A DNA stretch of 64,000 nt from Nitrososphaerota archaeon (GCA_029785685.1 JAFLZE010000001.1:2282-66281); one strand, 5' to 3'. Positions 41,081 through 50,569 are shown, counted from the stretch's first letter. Numbers and translations: made by a program. Notes: generated from the sequence alone by a model not told the origin.

Positions 41081-42031
41081 TCAGAGCTGTCTCAGCACTT
41101 CCACAGAGTCGACCTTTCCGTCCCCGTCCCTGTCTGCCCCGCGTAGGAGCGCTGCGAAGGGCCCCGACCTGTATTTCGAGAAGAGCGCATCCGCGTGGTT
41201 GCAGACCCCTATTATGGCCGCCTTCGTCCCTCCCCCTGTCAGCCCCGCGATGACCACGCATGTCTTCGAGCGGTCCCATGGGTTTTGTATCTTCTCGACG
41301 AGGCAGTCCAGCTCTGCGCCATGGGAGTTCCCTCCCTCATCGACTATCGCGCTCCAGAAGCCGCCCTGGCTGAACTTGAAAGGAAGGTGCTGGTTGAGTG
41401 CCTCGGCTATGACGTTGTTTCTCGGCCCCCCGACCACGACTAGGTTCGAAGCGGTTAGCTTCTCTGCCCTGAGGTCGGTGTCTAGCTTCACAGGGAATTT
41501 CTCGGGGAGATTCACGAACTGTCCGAGCGCGAACCCCAGCTGAACGGCATAATGGCCGTCCCGCGCCTGGGTGCCTGCCGACCCATGCTGGAGCGGGGAC
41601 CCGACCACGATCCAGCCGTCGAACTCCCCGTCGTGAAGGAACTCATCGAAGAACCGGCCGAGCGCCCTAGAACGGCCCGAAGACCTCAGGGTAGGAAGCG
41701 GTTCGCCCTTCACGGGGAACTCTACCGCGTAGCCATCGGACGCGAGGGCGTAGAGTTTCGCTTCGCCGCCTCTGATATGTTCGCTCCTGACCCTGGTAAT
41801 CAGCCCGGCCTTCTCCAGTCGGCCGATGTGATAGTAGACCGTCTGGTGGTGCGCGCCGAGCGACCTGGCTATCTCCGCGGGGTATCTTGGACCCGACGCG
41901 AGCAGGGTGATTATCTTCTGGCCCAGCTTCCCTGAGGCGGGTCTGAACCCGTCGGGCCTGTCCGATACCAAGACTCTCTTCGCGAGCCCTGTCTCTGTCC
42001 TCGGGTCGTAGAGTATCTTCTCCTTGGGCAC
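41081..42031 (-). CDS. HTH transcriptional regulator with S-layer-like domain and C-terminal EF-hand
   Basis: 316 residues from GTG 42031, chosen because TTTATGTA lies 25 nt upstream. Residues 36-82 form an ArsR-type winged HTH (AEIARSLGAHHQTVYYHIGRLEKAGLI). Residues about 120-290 resemble the uncharacterised domain of archaeal S-layer-related proteins (LPEKFPVKLDTDLRAEKLTASNLVVVGGPRNNVIAEALN region). Residues 300-311 (DRDGDGKVDSVE) form a complete 12-residue EF-hand calcium loop with acids at 1, 3, 5, 9 and 12 and Gly at 6. A calcium-responsive repressor of neighbouring genes is plausible. It is divergent from glmS. Confidence 0.7.
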   Translation of the reverse strand: MPKEKILYDPRTETGLAKRVLVSDRPDGFRPASGKLGQKIITLLASGPRYPAEIARSLGAHHQTVYYHIGRLEKAGLITRVRSEHIRGGEAKLYALASDGYAVEFPVKGEPLPTLRSSGRSRALGRFFDEFLHDGEFDGWIVVGSPLQHGSAGTQARDGHYAVQLGFALGQFVNLPEKFPVKLDTDLRAEKLTASNLVVVGGPRNNVIAEALNQHLPFKFSQGGFWSAIVDEGGNSHGAELDCLVEKIQNPWDRSKTCVVIAGLTGGGTKAAIIGVCNHADALFSKYRSGPFAALLRGADRDGDGKVDSVEVLRQL

Positions 42032-42052
42032 AGCGGGGGGTGAGGACCACCA

Positions 42053-42060
42053 TACATAAA
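42053..42060 (-). promoter_or_regulatory. TATA box of the HTH/EF-hand regulator gene
   Basis: TTTATGTA on the minus strand is centred 25 nt before the GTG start at 42031. Confidence 0.5.
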
Positions 42061-42117
42061 CGGCTTTGCATAGTGGTCGAAACCTGATCTGCTTCGTGGG
42101 GCGACCATGCAAAGCCG
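42061..42117. promoter_or_regulatory. 11-bp inverted repeat between the regulator gene and glmS (putative operator)
   Basis: CGGCTTTGCAT (42061-42071) is repeated in perfect inversion as ATGCAAAGCCG (42107-42117). One arm abuts the regulator's TATA box. GGTC/GACC copies lie inside each arm. The placement fits an operator for autoregulation, possibly also affecting glmS. Confidence 0.55.
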
Positions 42118-42148
42118 GTTATGATTACCATGACAGGACCTTTTGCGG

Positions 42149-42157
42149 TGTTTAAAG
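42149..42157 (+). promoter_or_regulatory. TATA box of glmS
   Basis: TGTTTAAAG is centred 29 nt before the ATG at 42182, giving a leaderless start. Confidence 0.55.
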
Positions 42158-42181
42158 GCCAGCCGCCGGTTCGCAGGGCGA

Positions 42182-45100
42182 ATGTGCGGGATTGTCGGGT
42201 GCGTAGCGGAAGAGCCGGTCGCAGGAATCCTTCTCGATGGCCTCAAGCGGGTCGAGTACAGAGGATATGACTCCGTTGGGATGGCGACGATCTCTTCAGG
42301 CGCGATCAACGTCCGCAAGGGGGTAGGCAGAGTGGAAGAGGTGGAAGGGAGGCTCGGAATGTCGAAGCTGCCCGGGGAGACGGGTATGGCTCATTGCCTG
42401 CATCCAAGCACGTATGTGCACCTGGCCAACGGAGCCGTCACAACGATTGAGAAGATGAACGTGAGAGACAAGGTACTGTCTCTTGACCCCATCACGATGA
42501 AGATCGTCCCCGCGGTTGCGGTAAAATCAGCCCACAGGTCTCCGGAGGAACTCATCAGAATCAGAGTGGGGTCGACCGAACTGGTGTGCAGCGAGAATCA
42601 CACAATGATTGTATCGAGGGGAGGCAAGGTGGAGGAGAAGCTGGCGAGCGACGTGACGGTCGGCGACCTCTTGATCCGGCCGAAGCGGATTGCAGTGGCC
42701 GGTAAACCGGCGAGACTGCGCCCAGTCGAATTGAAGCGCTACCATCGAATGGGGAAGGACGCGCCCCAAAGACTCCGCGTAGCGGTCAGAAAGTCAGGGA
42801 TGGCGCTACAGGAGGCTGCTGACAGATGTGGGATAACTCTGGCTTATCTCGAACACATGTTGGCGGGGGACAGGACGGTCAGGGAGGAGGTGCTCAAGAC
42901 CATCTCTGAGCGACTGGGGGTCGACCTTCTCGCGGACGCGTCTCCAGTATCCCACTCGCACGGGAAGTTCGCTCACCTTCCATCCAGCACTTCACCAAGG
43001 CTAATGCAGATTGTGGGATATGTCCTAGGTGACGGCGCCATACGTTCTAAGTCGATAAGATTGAAGGGCGCCGACTTCGAGCTTCTCTCGCGGTACAGAG
43101 GCCTCTTCAAGGAAGTGTTCTCGGTTGACGCAAGGATTCTGAAGTCCCGCGAACCCGGGACCTGGGTGTTGCACGTCAACAGCGTAGCCTTGCGGAACTG
43201 GTTCGCGCTCAACTTTGCCGACAGGAAGGAGGATTTTGTCTTCTCTCTTGGCGCTATGACTACCGAAGAAGTGGCCGCTTTCATCAGAGGACTCTTCGAC
43301 GCCGAAGGCACCGTGAGCCTTTCCGCCGGCCAGTTGTCCCTTCGGATGACCGATCAGCATCTTGTCCGGACCGCGCAGTCGATGCTGCTCCGGTTAGGGG
43401 TTCAGGCATCGGTGAGATCGTTTGAACACGACCGAAAGTGGAACACCGTGTGGGAGCTCTCTGTGAGCGGCAGGGAGAATCTGGCGAAGTTTGCGTTGGC
43501 CGGGGCGACCGGGTCGCGAAAGAAGATGGCGGAACTGAGGCAAGCGAGTCTTGGTGCCAAGGGCGGCTCGTCGTACGGTGCCTTTTCTGTGCCTCTGACG
43601 AAGTCCGAGCTTCGGAGGATGTTCCCGACACCGGGCCTGAACCGTTACTTGCAACGGGACGAATACCTCAGGGATGCGACGGCGACCGCCGTTCATCAGA
43701 GAGTCCTCTGTCTCGAAGAGGGGCGTGGCCTGGCCAGTCTTCTAGACAGATTCCTTTCGAGTGAGTTGCTCTTTGAGAGGGTGAACAAAGTCGAGTGGAT
43801 ACCGGCAGACACAGACGTCTTGTACGACCTGGAGGTCGAGGGCACCCGAAACTTCATTGCGAATTGCGTGTTCACGCACAACAGCCGGTGGGCGACCCAC
43901 GGAGGAGTGACCGACGAGAACGCGCACCCCCACGCTTCGTGCGGTGGGCGGGTGGCGGTCGTCCATAACGGGATAATCGAGAACTACATCCCCCTGAAGA
44001 AGAAGCTGGTCGCGAAGGGGCACAAGTTCAGGAGCGAGACGGACACCGAAGTGATACCGCACCTGATCGAAGACGAGTACAAGAGCACGCGAGACCCCCT
44101 GAAAGCGACTTCTGCCGCGGTCAAGAAACTCAGAGGCCAGTATGCCATAGTGGCGATGTTCCAGGACAGGCCTGACGTCATGACCGGGGCGCGCAAGGAC
44201 GCCCCACTTGTCGTAGGGGTGGGGGACGGGATGATGTTCTTGGCCAGCGACGTCCTCGCGACCATCGGCCGCACAGACCGCACCATCTTTCTGGACAACC
44301 ACGAAGTGGTCGAAATCACGAAAGACGACGTCAAGATAGTCGGGCCAGACGGGAAGAGGGTCAGAAGGGACCCTGACCAGGTAGCCTGGGAGCTCTCCGA
44401 TGTCACGAAGAGCGACTACGCCCACTTCACGCTGAAGGAGATCAACGAGCAGCCGAGGACAGTGGTCTCAGCGTCCGCCCAGGATCTGGGCAGGATGGAG
44501 AAGTTCGCCAGCGCGATAAGGAAGGCTAGGTCGCTATGCATCACCGCGTCGGGAACGTCCTATCACGCAGGGCTCCTGATGAAGTTCAGGCTGAACAAGG
44601 AGGCGAAGGTGAGGGCTGACGTGGTCGTGGCCGGGGAGCTCAAGGAGCACGAAGAGTTTCTGGGGAAAGGGTCGGTGCTCGTCGTGCTCTCACAGAGCGG
44701 AGAGACCGCCGACGTGATGGAGGCGGTGAGGGAGGCGAAGAAACGCGGGGCGAAGGTGTACTCGATCGTCAACGCCGCAGCCTCGTCTCTTGCCAGAGAG
44801 AGCGACGAGGTCCTCCTCCTCAACTGCGGCCCGGAGGTAGGGGTGGCTGCCACGAAGAGCTTCACGGCGCAGGTGGTAGTCGCCAACCTGGTGGTCGACG
44901 CGGTCCTCGGCAAGAGACGACCCAACAGGCTCGACTGGCTCTCGGGGGCCGTCGAGGAAGCCCTGAAGTGCGACGGGCAGGTCAGGGAGCTGGCAAGGCA
45001 GTATGTCGAGAGACCGGACTTCTACTTTGTAGCCCGGGGATACGAGAGCCCCATGGCGCTCGAGGGCGCGCTGAAGCTGAAGGAGCTCTCCTACATACAC

Positions 45101-45436
45101 GCGGAGGGCATGCCTGCAAGCGAACTCAAACACGGGACGCTCGCTCTCATCGAGAAGGGGACGCCCGTGGTGGTGATCAATCCGAGCGGGCCCAGCCACG
45201 CCGAGTCCTTGTCAAACGCTGAAGAGCTCAGGGCAAGGGGGGCAGACGTCATCGGGATCTCGGACGAGCGGGACGAGGTATACAGGCACTTCATACGGGT
45301 CCCGAAGGTGCAGCCAGAGTTCGCGCCGGTGATAGAGGCGATTCCGCTCCAGCTGCTCGCCTATCACATGTCCGTGGCAAGGCGCAACGACCCGGACTAT
45401 CCGCGGAACCTCGCGAAGTCCGTCACGGTGAAGTGA
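42182..45436 (+). CDS. glmS: Glucosamine-6-phosphate synthase (glutamine:fructose-6-phosphate aminotransferase), interrupted by an intein
   Basis: 1084-residue precursor; about 588 residues after splicing. The start is fixed by the catalytic Cys2 (MCGIVGC), which must become N-terminal; an upstream extension is rejected. N-terminal glutaminase: VEYRGYDSVG, SRWATHGGVTDENAHPH, VHNGIIENY. C-terminal SIS isomerase domains: TASGTSYHAGL, LSQSGETADV, VGVAATKSFTAQ, MPASELKHGTLALIEKGTPV and the end NLAKSVTV. It makes glucosamine-6-P for UDP-GlcNAc and glycans. The intein splits GMAH/SRWATHG in the glutaminase active site. Confidence 0.95.
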   Translation: MCGIVGCVAEEPVAGILLDGLKRVEYRGYDSVGMATISSGAINVRKGVGRVEEVEGRLGMSKLPGETGMAHCLHPSTYVHLANGAVTTIEKMNVRDKVLSLDPITMKIVPAVAVKSAHRSPEELIRIRVGSTELVCSENHTMIVSRGGKVEEKLASDVTVGDLLIRPKRIAVAGKPARLRPVELKRYHRMGKDAPQRLRVAVRKSGMALQEAADRCGITLAYLEHMLAGDRTVREEVLKTISERLGVDLLADASPVSHSHGKFAHLPSSTSPRLMQIVGYVLGDGAIRSKSIRLKGADFELLSRYRGLFKEVFSVDARILKSREPGTWVLHVNSVALRNWFALNFADRKEDFVFSLGAMTTEEVAAFIRGLFDAEGTVSLSAGQLSLRMTDQHLVRTAQSMLLRLGVQASVRSFEHDRKWNTVWELSVSGRENLAKFALAGATGSRKKMAELRQASLGAKGGSSYGAFSVPLTKSELRRMFPTPGLNRYLQRDEYLRDATATAVHQRVLCLEEGRGLASLLDRFLSSELLFERVNKVEWIPADTDVLYDLEVEGTRNFIANCVFTHNSRWATHGGVTDENAHPHASCGGRVAVVHNGIIENYIPLKKKLVAKGHKFRSETDTEVIPHLIEDEYKSTRDPLKATSAAVKKLRGQYAIVAMFQDRPDVMTGARKDAPLVVGVGDGMMFLASDVLATIGRTDRTIFLDNHEVVEITKDDVKIVGPDGKRVRRDPDQVAWELSDVTKSDYAHFTLKEINEQPRTVVSASAQDLGRMEKFASAIRKARSLCITASGTSYHAGLLMKFRLNKEAKVRADVVVAGELKEHEEFLGKGSVLVVLSQSGETADVMEAVREAKKRGAKVYSIVNAAASSLARESDEVLLLNCGPEVGVAATKSFTAQVVVANLVVDAVLGKRRPNRLDWLSGAVEEALKCDGQVRELARQYVERPDFYFVARGYESPMALEGALKLKELSYIHAEGMPASELKHGTLALIEKGTPVVVINPSGPSHAESLSNAEELRARGADVIGISDERDEVYRHFIRVPKVQPEFAPVIEAIPLQLLAYHMSVARRNDPDYPRNLAKSVTVK
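42395..43882 (+). other. Intein in GlmS (496 residues, LAGLIDADG type)
   Basis: It begins CLHPSTYVHLANG and ends VFTHN, with Ser at +1 (normal GlmS has Thr there). Block B is CSENHTMIV. Two good LAGLIDADG motifs are IVGYVLGDGAI and IRGLFDAEGTVS. Block F is VLYDLEVEGTRNF. An HTH-like segment (LQEAADRCGITLAYLEHML) precedes the endonuclease. All splicing residues are standard. Methanocaldococcus jannaschii glmS is also known to host an intein of similar size. Confidence 0.94.
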
Positions 45437-45466
45437 CGGCCGGCCGCTCGGCTTGATTCCGCTCAC

Positions 45467-45477
45467 AAAATAATTAA
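45467..45477 (+). promoter_or_regulatory. TATA box of the deoxyhypusine synthase gene
   Basis: AAAATAATTAA is centred about 29 nt before the GTG at 45501. Confidence 0.5.
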
Positions 45478-45500
45478 GTGGACATTCCAGACGGTCCGCC

Positions 45501-46520
45501 GTGGCATCAAAGAAGGAAGTGCTTTCGAAACCGCTGACCACGATCGATGTCGGCAAGAAGAGCATCTCGGCACTGCTGGACGAGATGTCTCAAACTGGCT
45601 TCCAGGGTAAGAAGCTCGGTGAAGTGGCGAAGATTTGGGCTGAGATGGCCAAACAGAAGGACCTTACCGTCTTCATAGGGCTCACCGGCTCCCTCAGCAC
45701 CACCGGCCAGTGGAAGATCATACGATGGCTGGTTGAGCACAGATACGTCGACGTCGTAGTAAGCACTGGCGCCAACATCTCCGAGGACCTTCTCGAGGCG
45801 CTCGGGTATCACTACTACCAGGGGACCTGGCTGGCCGACGATGAGGAGCTGCTCAAGATGAAGATAGACAGGTACTACGACGTGTATGCCGACGAGATGC
45901 AGTATCGGAAGCTGGAGCGGACCATCTACGACTTCGCGAACACCCTCGACGAGGAGAAGGTCTATTCGACCAGGGAGTTCCTATACCAGTTCGGAGAGTT
46001 CCTGAACAAGAAGGGGGTCGACAGCATAGTGGCTGCGGCGCAGAGGGCGAAAGTCCCGATCTACTCCCCCGGTCTGATAGACAGCGGCTATGGAGTGGCG
46101 TTGAGCCTCCTGCGACGCGAGAAGGGCAAGATGATAAGGCTGGACCAGACGAAAGACATGGAGGAACTGGCCCAGATAGCTGAGAGGACCAAGAAGACCG
46201 GCGTGGTCTACCTGGGGGGCGGCGTCCCCAAGGACACGATTCAGCTCTCCACCATAATCAAGTCGCTATCGAAGGGCGGGAAAGAAGAGACGCCTCACGA
46301 ATACGCGATACAGATAACGGCCGACAGCCCCCAGTGGGGGGGACTGTCTGGGTGCACCCTCGAAGAGGCGATCAGTTGGGGGAAGATAAAGTCCGACGGC
46401 AAGAAGGCGACGCTGTACGCCGACATCACCCTGGCGCTGCCCATCGTGGCCCATGCCCTGAACGAGAAGACTTCCGGGAGGAGCTACCCTCCGGACCTGT
46501 CCTGGGTCTTCAAGAACTAG
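45501..46520 (+). CDS. dys: Deoxyhypusine synthase
   Basis: 339 residues from a GTG. FIGLTGSLSTTGQWKIIRWLVEHRYVDVVVSTGANISEDL, NKKGVDSIVAAAQRAKVPIYSPGLIDSG, YLGGGVPKD, ADSPQWGGLSGCTLEEAISWGKI: the Lys of WGKI is the family's active-site Lys. It transfers the aminobutyl group of spermidine to aIF5A. The 3' end overlaps purB by 11 nt on the opposite strand. Confidence 0.92.
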   Translation: MASKKEVLSKPLTTIDVGKKSISALLDEMSQTGFQGKKLGEVAKIWAEMAKQKDLTVFIGLTGSLSTTGQWKIIRWLVEHRYVDVVVSTGANISEDLLEALGYHYYQGTWLADDEELLKMKIDRYYDVYADEMQYRKLERTIYDFANTLDEEKVYSTREFLYQFGEFLNKKGVDSIVAAAQRAKVPIYSPGLIDSGYGVALSLLRREKGKMIRLDQTKDMEELAQIAERTKKTGVVYLGGGVPKDTIQLSTIIKSLSKGGKEETPHEYAIQITADSPQWGGLSGCTLEEAISWGKIKSDGKKATLYADITLALPIVAHALNEKTSGRSYPPDLSWVFKN

Positions 46521-47829
46521 CCGTCGAGGCAGAGCCACGCCGCTGTCGGCGGCGCCCCGGGCCGAGCAGCCCATCGACGGTCTCCCTGCATCGCCTGGCC
46601 AGGTCGACAGAATCCCCTAGGTACGCGACTGGATCCGAGCCAGGGGAGAAGCTACCGCGGCCGACCGAGGCCCTGACCTTCTCGTAGCCTTCGACGTCTC
46701 CAGCCAGCCTTTTCACTATCTGTGCCCTCTCGGCAAGGATTTCAGGGTGCGCCTTCAGATCGTCGCGCATGAACGAGCGCTCCACCTTCATGGAAGAGAG
46801 GGAGCGCGCCAGCCTCTTGCACGCCACCAACGAGTGGGCCAACCCCTGGCCGACCATCCTCCGGACGACTGAGTCGGACAGGTCCCGCTGGAGCCTGGTG
46901 TGCTGGAGCCTGTAGGCGGCCATCATGAGGAGCGAGGTAGACGTGTCAGCCTGCCCCTCGGCGTTCTCCAGGTCGACTGGGTTCTCCTTCTGAGGCATTG
47001 TCGAAGAGCTCACCTTCCCTGGGCGGACGAAGCGGACGTAGTCCAGCGCCTGGTAGAGCCAGAGGTCCCTTGCCAGGGAGGCGGTCAGCTGGTTGATGTT
47101 GATCACCGTGTGGAGAATGTCAGATAGCCTCTCCCCGGGGACGACCTGCGTGGAGTAGGGGGCAGCCTCCACCCTAAACCCTTCGACGAACCTCGCGAGC
47201 TCCGCGGGCCAGTCGAGGTCGGCAAGCAGCCCGAAGGATGCGTAGGTCCCCACCGCGCCGGAGAACTTCGCCATCGGCGTCAGGCCCCTGAGGCGGCAGA
47301 CCCGCTCCGCGAACCTGTAACCGAAGACGGCCATCTCCTTCCCGAAGGTCGTAGGAACAGCCGGCTTGCCATGGGTCCTTGCGACCATGGCCGACGTCGC
47401 CTCCTTCACCGCGAGGTCGGCGAGGGAATCTGCCAGGGATGAATAGGCGGGGATGAGCACCTCGTCTATGGCGGCCTTCTGGAGCGTCGCGTAGGAAAGG
47501 CTGTTGGTGTCCTCGCTCGTCAGGCCGAGGTGAACGAAGGGCGCAAGTTTCCCAGAACCTGACCTCGACAGGCGCTGCCTGATGTATACCTCCACGGCCT
47601 TGACGTCGTGGCCCAACTCTCCTTCGAGTTTCTCCAATGCGGCCATGTCGGCGTCGACCTTGGGCACCCTCACGTTCGGCGCGACCCCCAGCCTGACCAG
47701 CAGCCCGAGGTATCCCATCTCGACGGTGACCCTGGCCTCCATCAGGGCTCGATCGGAGAAGTAGCGGCCCAGAGGGGCGGCCTCGCGACGGTACCGGCCG
47801 TCTATGGGAGAGATGGCGTCATAGCTCAA
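46510..47829 (-). CDS. purB: Adenylosuccinate lyase
   Basis: 439 residues from a TTG at 47829, which gives the family N-terminus SYDAISPIDGRYR; an ATG at 47853 would add eight residues. TSEDTNSLSYATLQ, RTHGKPAVPTTFGKEM, and the flexible signature SSTMPQKENPVDLENAEGQ are intact. It acts twice in purine synthesis, including adenylosuccinate to AMP plus fumarate. It overlaps the purA 3' end, so the two are translated together. Confidence 0.95.
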   Translation of the reverse strand: MSYDAISPIDGRYRREAAPLGRYFSDRALMEARVTVEMGYLGLLVRLGVAPNVRVPKVDADMAALEKLEGELGHDVKAVEVYIRQRLSRSGSGKLAPFVHLGLTSEDTNSLSYATLQKAAIDEVLIPAYSSLADSLADLAVKEATSAMVARTHGKPAVPTTFGKEMAVFGYRFAERVCRLRGLTPMAKFSGAVGTYASFGLLADLDWPAELARFVEGFRVEAAPYSTQVVPGERLSDILHTVININQLTASLARDLWLYQALDYVRFVRPGKVSSSTMPQKENPVDLENAEGQADTSTSLLMMAAYRLQHTRLQRDLSDSVVRRMVGQGLAHSLVACKRLARSLSSMKVERSFMRDDLKAHPEILAERAQIVKRLAGDVEGYEKVRASVGRGSFSPGSDPVAYLGDSVDLARRCRETVDGLLGPGRRRQRRGSASTASS

Positions 47830-49057
47830 TGGTCTTCGACCTTTCTTCCCCATGAGACATGAACCGTACCCTGACCCCCAGCTGATCCTCGATGTAACTG
47901 ACGAGACGCTTCCCCTCCGCAGGCAGGCCGTGCTCGAAGTCGGCTCCACGCAGCGATAGAGGGGTGTCCAGCACCGGCTGAGCTTGGTCCAGGGCACCCA
48001 TGGCACTCTGGAAGTCAGTGGTCTCGCTCCCGTTCAGCTTGTATGCGACGCAGACCTTCACATCGTCCATCCTTGAGAGCACGTCCAGCTTTGTCACCGC
48101 GACCTCCTCGACGCCGTTGAGCCGTATGGTATACTTCAGCGACACCAGGTCGAGCCAGCCGACCCTTCTGGGCCTCCCGGTCGTGGCGCCGTACTCGTTC
48201 CCCAGCGTGCGTAGCCTTTCTGCGCTCTCTCCTGCTATCTCCGAGGGAAACGGACCGCTCCCAACCCTCGTGGCGTAGCACTTCATTACGCCCAGGGCCT
48301 TCCCAGCCAGCTTCGGAGGTATCCCCAGGGCCGCTGGGATGTAGCTCGCGGTGGTATGGGTGGACGTGACGTAAGGGTAGCTGCCGTGCAGCAGGTCGAG
48401 AAGGGTTCCCTGGGACCCTTCGTATAGGACGCTCCCTCCTGCGTCTGCGATGCTCTCGATTCTTCCTGCAACGTCCCCGGTCAACCGTCCCAGGAGTTCG
48501 TGCGAGGAGGCAGCCCAGGCGGCCAGGCGTGCCGGGTCCAGGGAGAGGGCCTTGTAGAACGAAGCGAGCGGAGCGAAGTCGAACCCGGCGGCCAAGTCCC
48601 CGGCCCTAGGGCTCAGGCGCAGGGCGCGCAGCGCATAGGACGGCCCGATCCCCCGCTTCGTTGTCCCGAGCGCGGCAGTTCCACGTGCCCCTTCCAACAT
48701 GGCGTCGAAATCCTTGTCCACCGGCGTGACCAGGGTGCACCTGGAGTCGACGAGCAGCCTGCTCCTGGCCTCCTCCGGGAGAAGCGCGAGCTCCTCGGCC
48801 AGCACCTCAGGGTCGGCTGCGACCCCGGCTCCGATGAGGAGTTGCTTCCCTTTCAGCGCCCCCGACGGGACGAGGTGGAAGGTGTACTTCTTGGTCCCGA
48901 TGACCACGGTGTGCCCGGCGTTGCTGCCTCCGTTGAACCTCGCTACAGCGTCGTACCCCGAGGCGAGGTAGTCGACAATCTTCCCCTTGCCCTCATCCCC
49001 CCACTGCAGCCCTACGACGGATAGGTTGGCCGTGTCAGACCACCCTCTGTATGTCAT
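47819..49057 (-). CDS. purA: Adenylosuccinate synthetase
   Basis: 412 residues. QWGDEGKGKIVDYLA (GTP loop), NGGSNAGHTVV, TTKRGIGPSY, EGSQGTLLDLLHGSYPYVTSTHTT, GATTGRPRRVGWLDLV and TKLDVLS are all present. It commits IMP to AMP. The start overlaps the guaB stop by 23 nt, placing both IMP branches (guaB to GMP, purA-purB to AMP) in one transcript. Confidence 0.96.
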   Translation of the reverse strand: MTYRGWSDTANLSVVGLQWGDEGKGKIVDYLASGYDAVARFNGGSNAGHTVVIGTKKYTFHLVPSGALKGKQLLIGAGVAADPEVLAEELALLPEEARSRLLVDSRCTLVTPVDKDFDAMLEGARGTAALGTTKRGIGPSYALRALRLSPRAGDLAAGFDFAPLASFYKALSLDPARLAAWAASSHELLGRLTGDVAGRIESIADAGGSVLYEGSQGTLLDLLHGSYPYVTSTHTTASYIPAALGIPPKLAGKALGVMKCYATRVGSGPFPSEIAGESAERLRTLGNEYGATTGRPRRVGWLDLVSLKYTIRLNGVEEVAVTKLDVLSRMDDVKVCVAYKLNGSETTDFQSAMGALDQAQPVLDTPLSLRGADFEHGLPAEGKRLVSYIEDQLGVRVRFMSHGEERSKTIEL

Positions 49058-50510
49058 GCGGGAGGCTCTCCTTGTACCCGGCGGAGGTGATCCTCATGAA
49101 CTCTGACTTCTTCCTTAGCTCGCCGAGGTCGTGGGCCCCCGAGTAGCTCATCCCTGACCGGAGTCCCCCTACAAGCTGCCTGACAACCTCGTCCACCCGC
49201 CCCTTGTATGGAATCAGCCCCTCCACCCCCTCTGGGACGCTCTCTTCGATTACCTCTCCCACCAGTTCGTCCTCCTTCGGGCCCGATCCCCCTGTCTCCC
49301 GTACCCTCCGGTCTACCGTCGCCGCCAGGGATGCCATCCCCCTGGTGAGCTTGTACCTGACCCCCTCCCTTAGAATCGTGGGACCGGGGCTCTCTTCCGT
49401 GCCTGCGAACAGACTCCCGACCATTACCGACGAAGCCCCTGCAGCCAGCGCCTTCGTCAGATCCCCCGGGTTCCTTATCCCTCCGTCGCCTATGATGGGG
49501 ACGCCGCTGTCTGCCGCCCCCGCGGCGCTGTCCATGATGGCTGTGAGCTGCGGTACGCCGGAGCCGGTGACCACGCGCGTGACGCAGATGCTCCCAGAGC
49601 CGACGCCAACCTTGACCGAATCGGCCCCCGCCCGGATGAGATCCAGGGCCCCCCTGGCGGTCGCCACGTTCCCGGCGACCACTTCCACGTCTCCCAGCTC
49701 GCGTTTTATCTCCTTCAGCGTGTCGATGGCGTAAGCAGAGTGGCCGTGGGCTATGTCGACCACCAGGGCGTCGGCGCCGGCGTCGAGCAGCTTCCGCGAG
49801 CGCTCCATGTGGTCCCCTTTGACCCCCACTGCTGCCCCCACCCGCAGGCGGCCTTTGGCGTCCTTGGTCGCGTTTGGAAACTGCTTGCGTTTCATTATGT
49901 CCTTCGAGGTTATCAGCCCGGCGAGCCTCCCCTTGCTGTCAAGCAGAGGAAGCTTCTCGACCTTGTGGTCGTGGAGGAGCTTCTTCGCTTCTTCCATGCT
50001 CACCCCCTTGCGAGCGGTGACAAGCTTCCGCCTCGGGGTCATGACCTCCTTCACCGCCCTGTCCAGGTCGTCCTCCAGGGTTATGTCGCGCCTGGTGAGA
50101 AGCCCGAGGACATTCCTCGACCCGTCTACTATCACTATGCCCCCTATGTCTCTGTCCCCGATGACATTCTGGGCCTCGCTGACGCTCCTGTCCGGGCCGA
50201 GGGTGATAGGGTCATCTATGACCACCCCCTCGGACCTCTTCACCTTCAGGACCTCGGCCACCTGCTCCTCGATCGTGAGGAACCTGTGTATCACCCCGAT
50301 CCCTCCCAGCCTGGCGAGGGCGATGGCCATGGATGACTCGGTCACAGTGTCCATGTTGGCGCTGACTATTGGAATGCTGAGCGTGATCTTCCTTGAGAAG
50401 CGGGTCCGAGTATCGGCGTCCCTGCGGGACTTCACGTCCGAGAACTTCGGGACGAGAAGTACGTCGTCGAAAGTGAGGCCGACACGCATGTCGGAACCCG
50501 AATCCTTCAC
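49035..50510 (-). CDS. guaB: IMP dehydrogenase
   Basis: 491 residues. FDDVLLVP, two CBS domains (about 95-215, with [24 protein letters not shown]), [23 protein letters not shown] with the catalytic Cys, [20 protein letters not shown], and RGMASLAA. It oxidises IMP to XMP using NAD. The GTG start lies 27 nt from a TATA box placed just behind the tRNA-Ser gene. Confidence 0.96.
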   Translation of the reverse strand: MKDSGSDMRVGLTFDDVLLVPKFSDVKSRRDADTRTRFSRKITLSIPIVSANMDTVTESSMAIALARLGGIGVIHRFLTIEEQVAEVLKVKRSEGVVIDDPITLGPDRSVSEAQNVIGDRDIGGIVIVDGSRNVLGLLTRRDITLEDDLDRAVKEVMTPRRKLVTARKGVSMEEAKKLLHDHKVEKLPLLDSKGRLAGLITSKDIMKRKQFPNATKDAKGRLRVGAAVGVKGDHMERSRKLLDAGADALVVDIAHGHSAYAIDTLKEIKRELGDVEVVAGNVATARGALDLIRAGADSVKVGVGSGSICVTRVVTGSGVPQLTAIMDSAAGAADSGVPIIGDGGIRNPGDLTKALAAGASSVMVGSLFAGTEESPGPTILREGVRYKLTRGMASLAATVDRRVRETGGSGPKEDELVGEVIEESVPEGVEGLIPYKGRVDEVVRQLVGGLRSGMSYSGAHDLGELRKKSEFMRITSAGYKESLPHDIQRVV

Positions 50511-50532
50511 TTGACTTCGGGTTGATTCCTCT

Positions 50533-50540
50533 GTTTATAG
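50533..50540 (-). promoter_or_regulatory. TATA box of guaB
   Basis: CTATAAAC on the minus strand is centred 27 nt before the GTG at 50510 and 16 nt after the tRNA 3' end. Confidence 0.6.
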
Positions 50541-50569
50541 TGTTTTGGGCTTGAGCGCCGGGACTGGGA

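Noticed and set aside
42143..42181. 13-codon upstream start for GlmS
   Set aside because: The catalytic Cys must follow the initiator Met directly, and the TATA box lies within the extension.
47830..48006. 59-codon N-terminal extension of PurB
   Set aside because: It is out-of-frame purA sequence; the family starts at SYDAISPIDGRYR.
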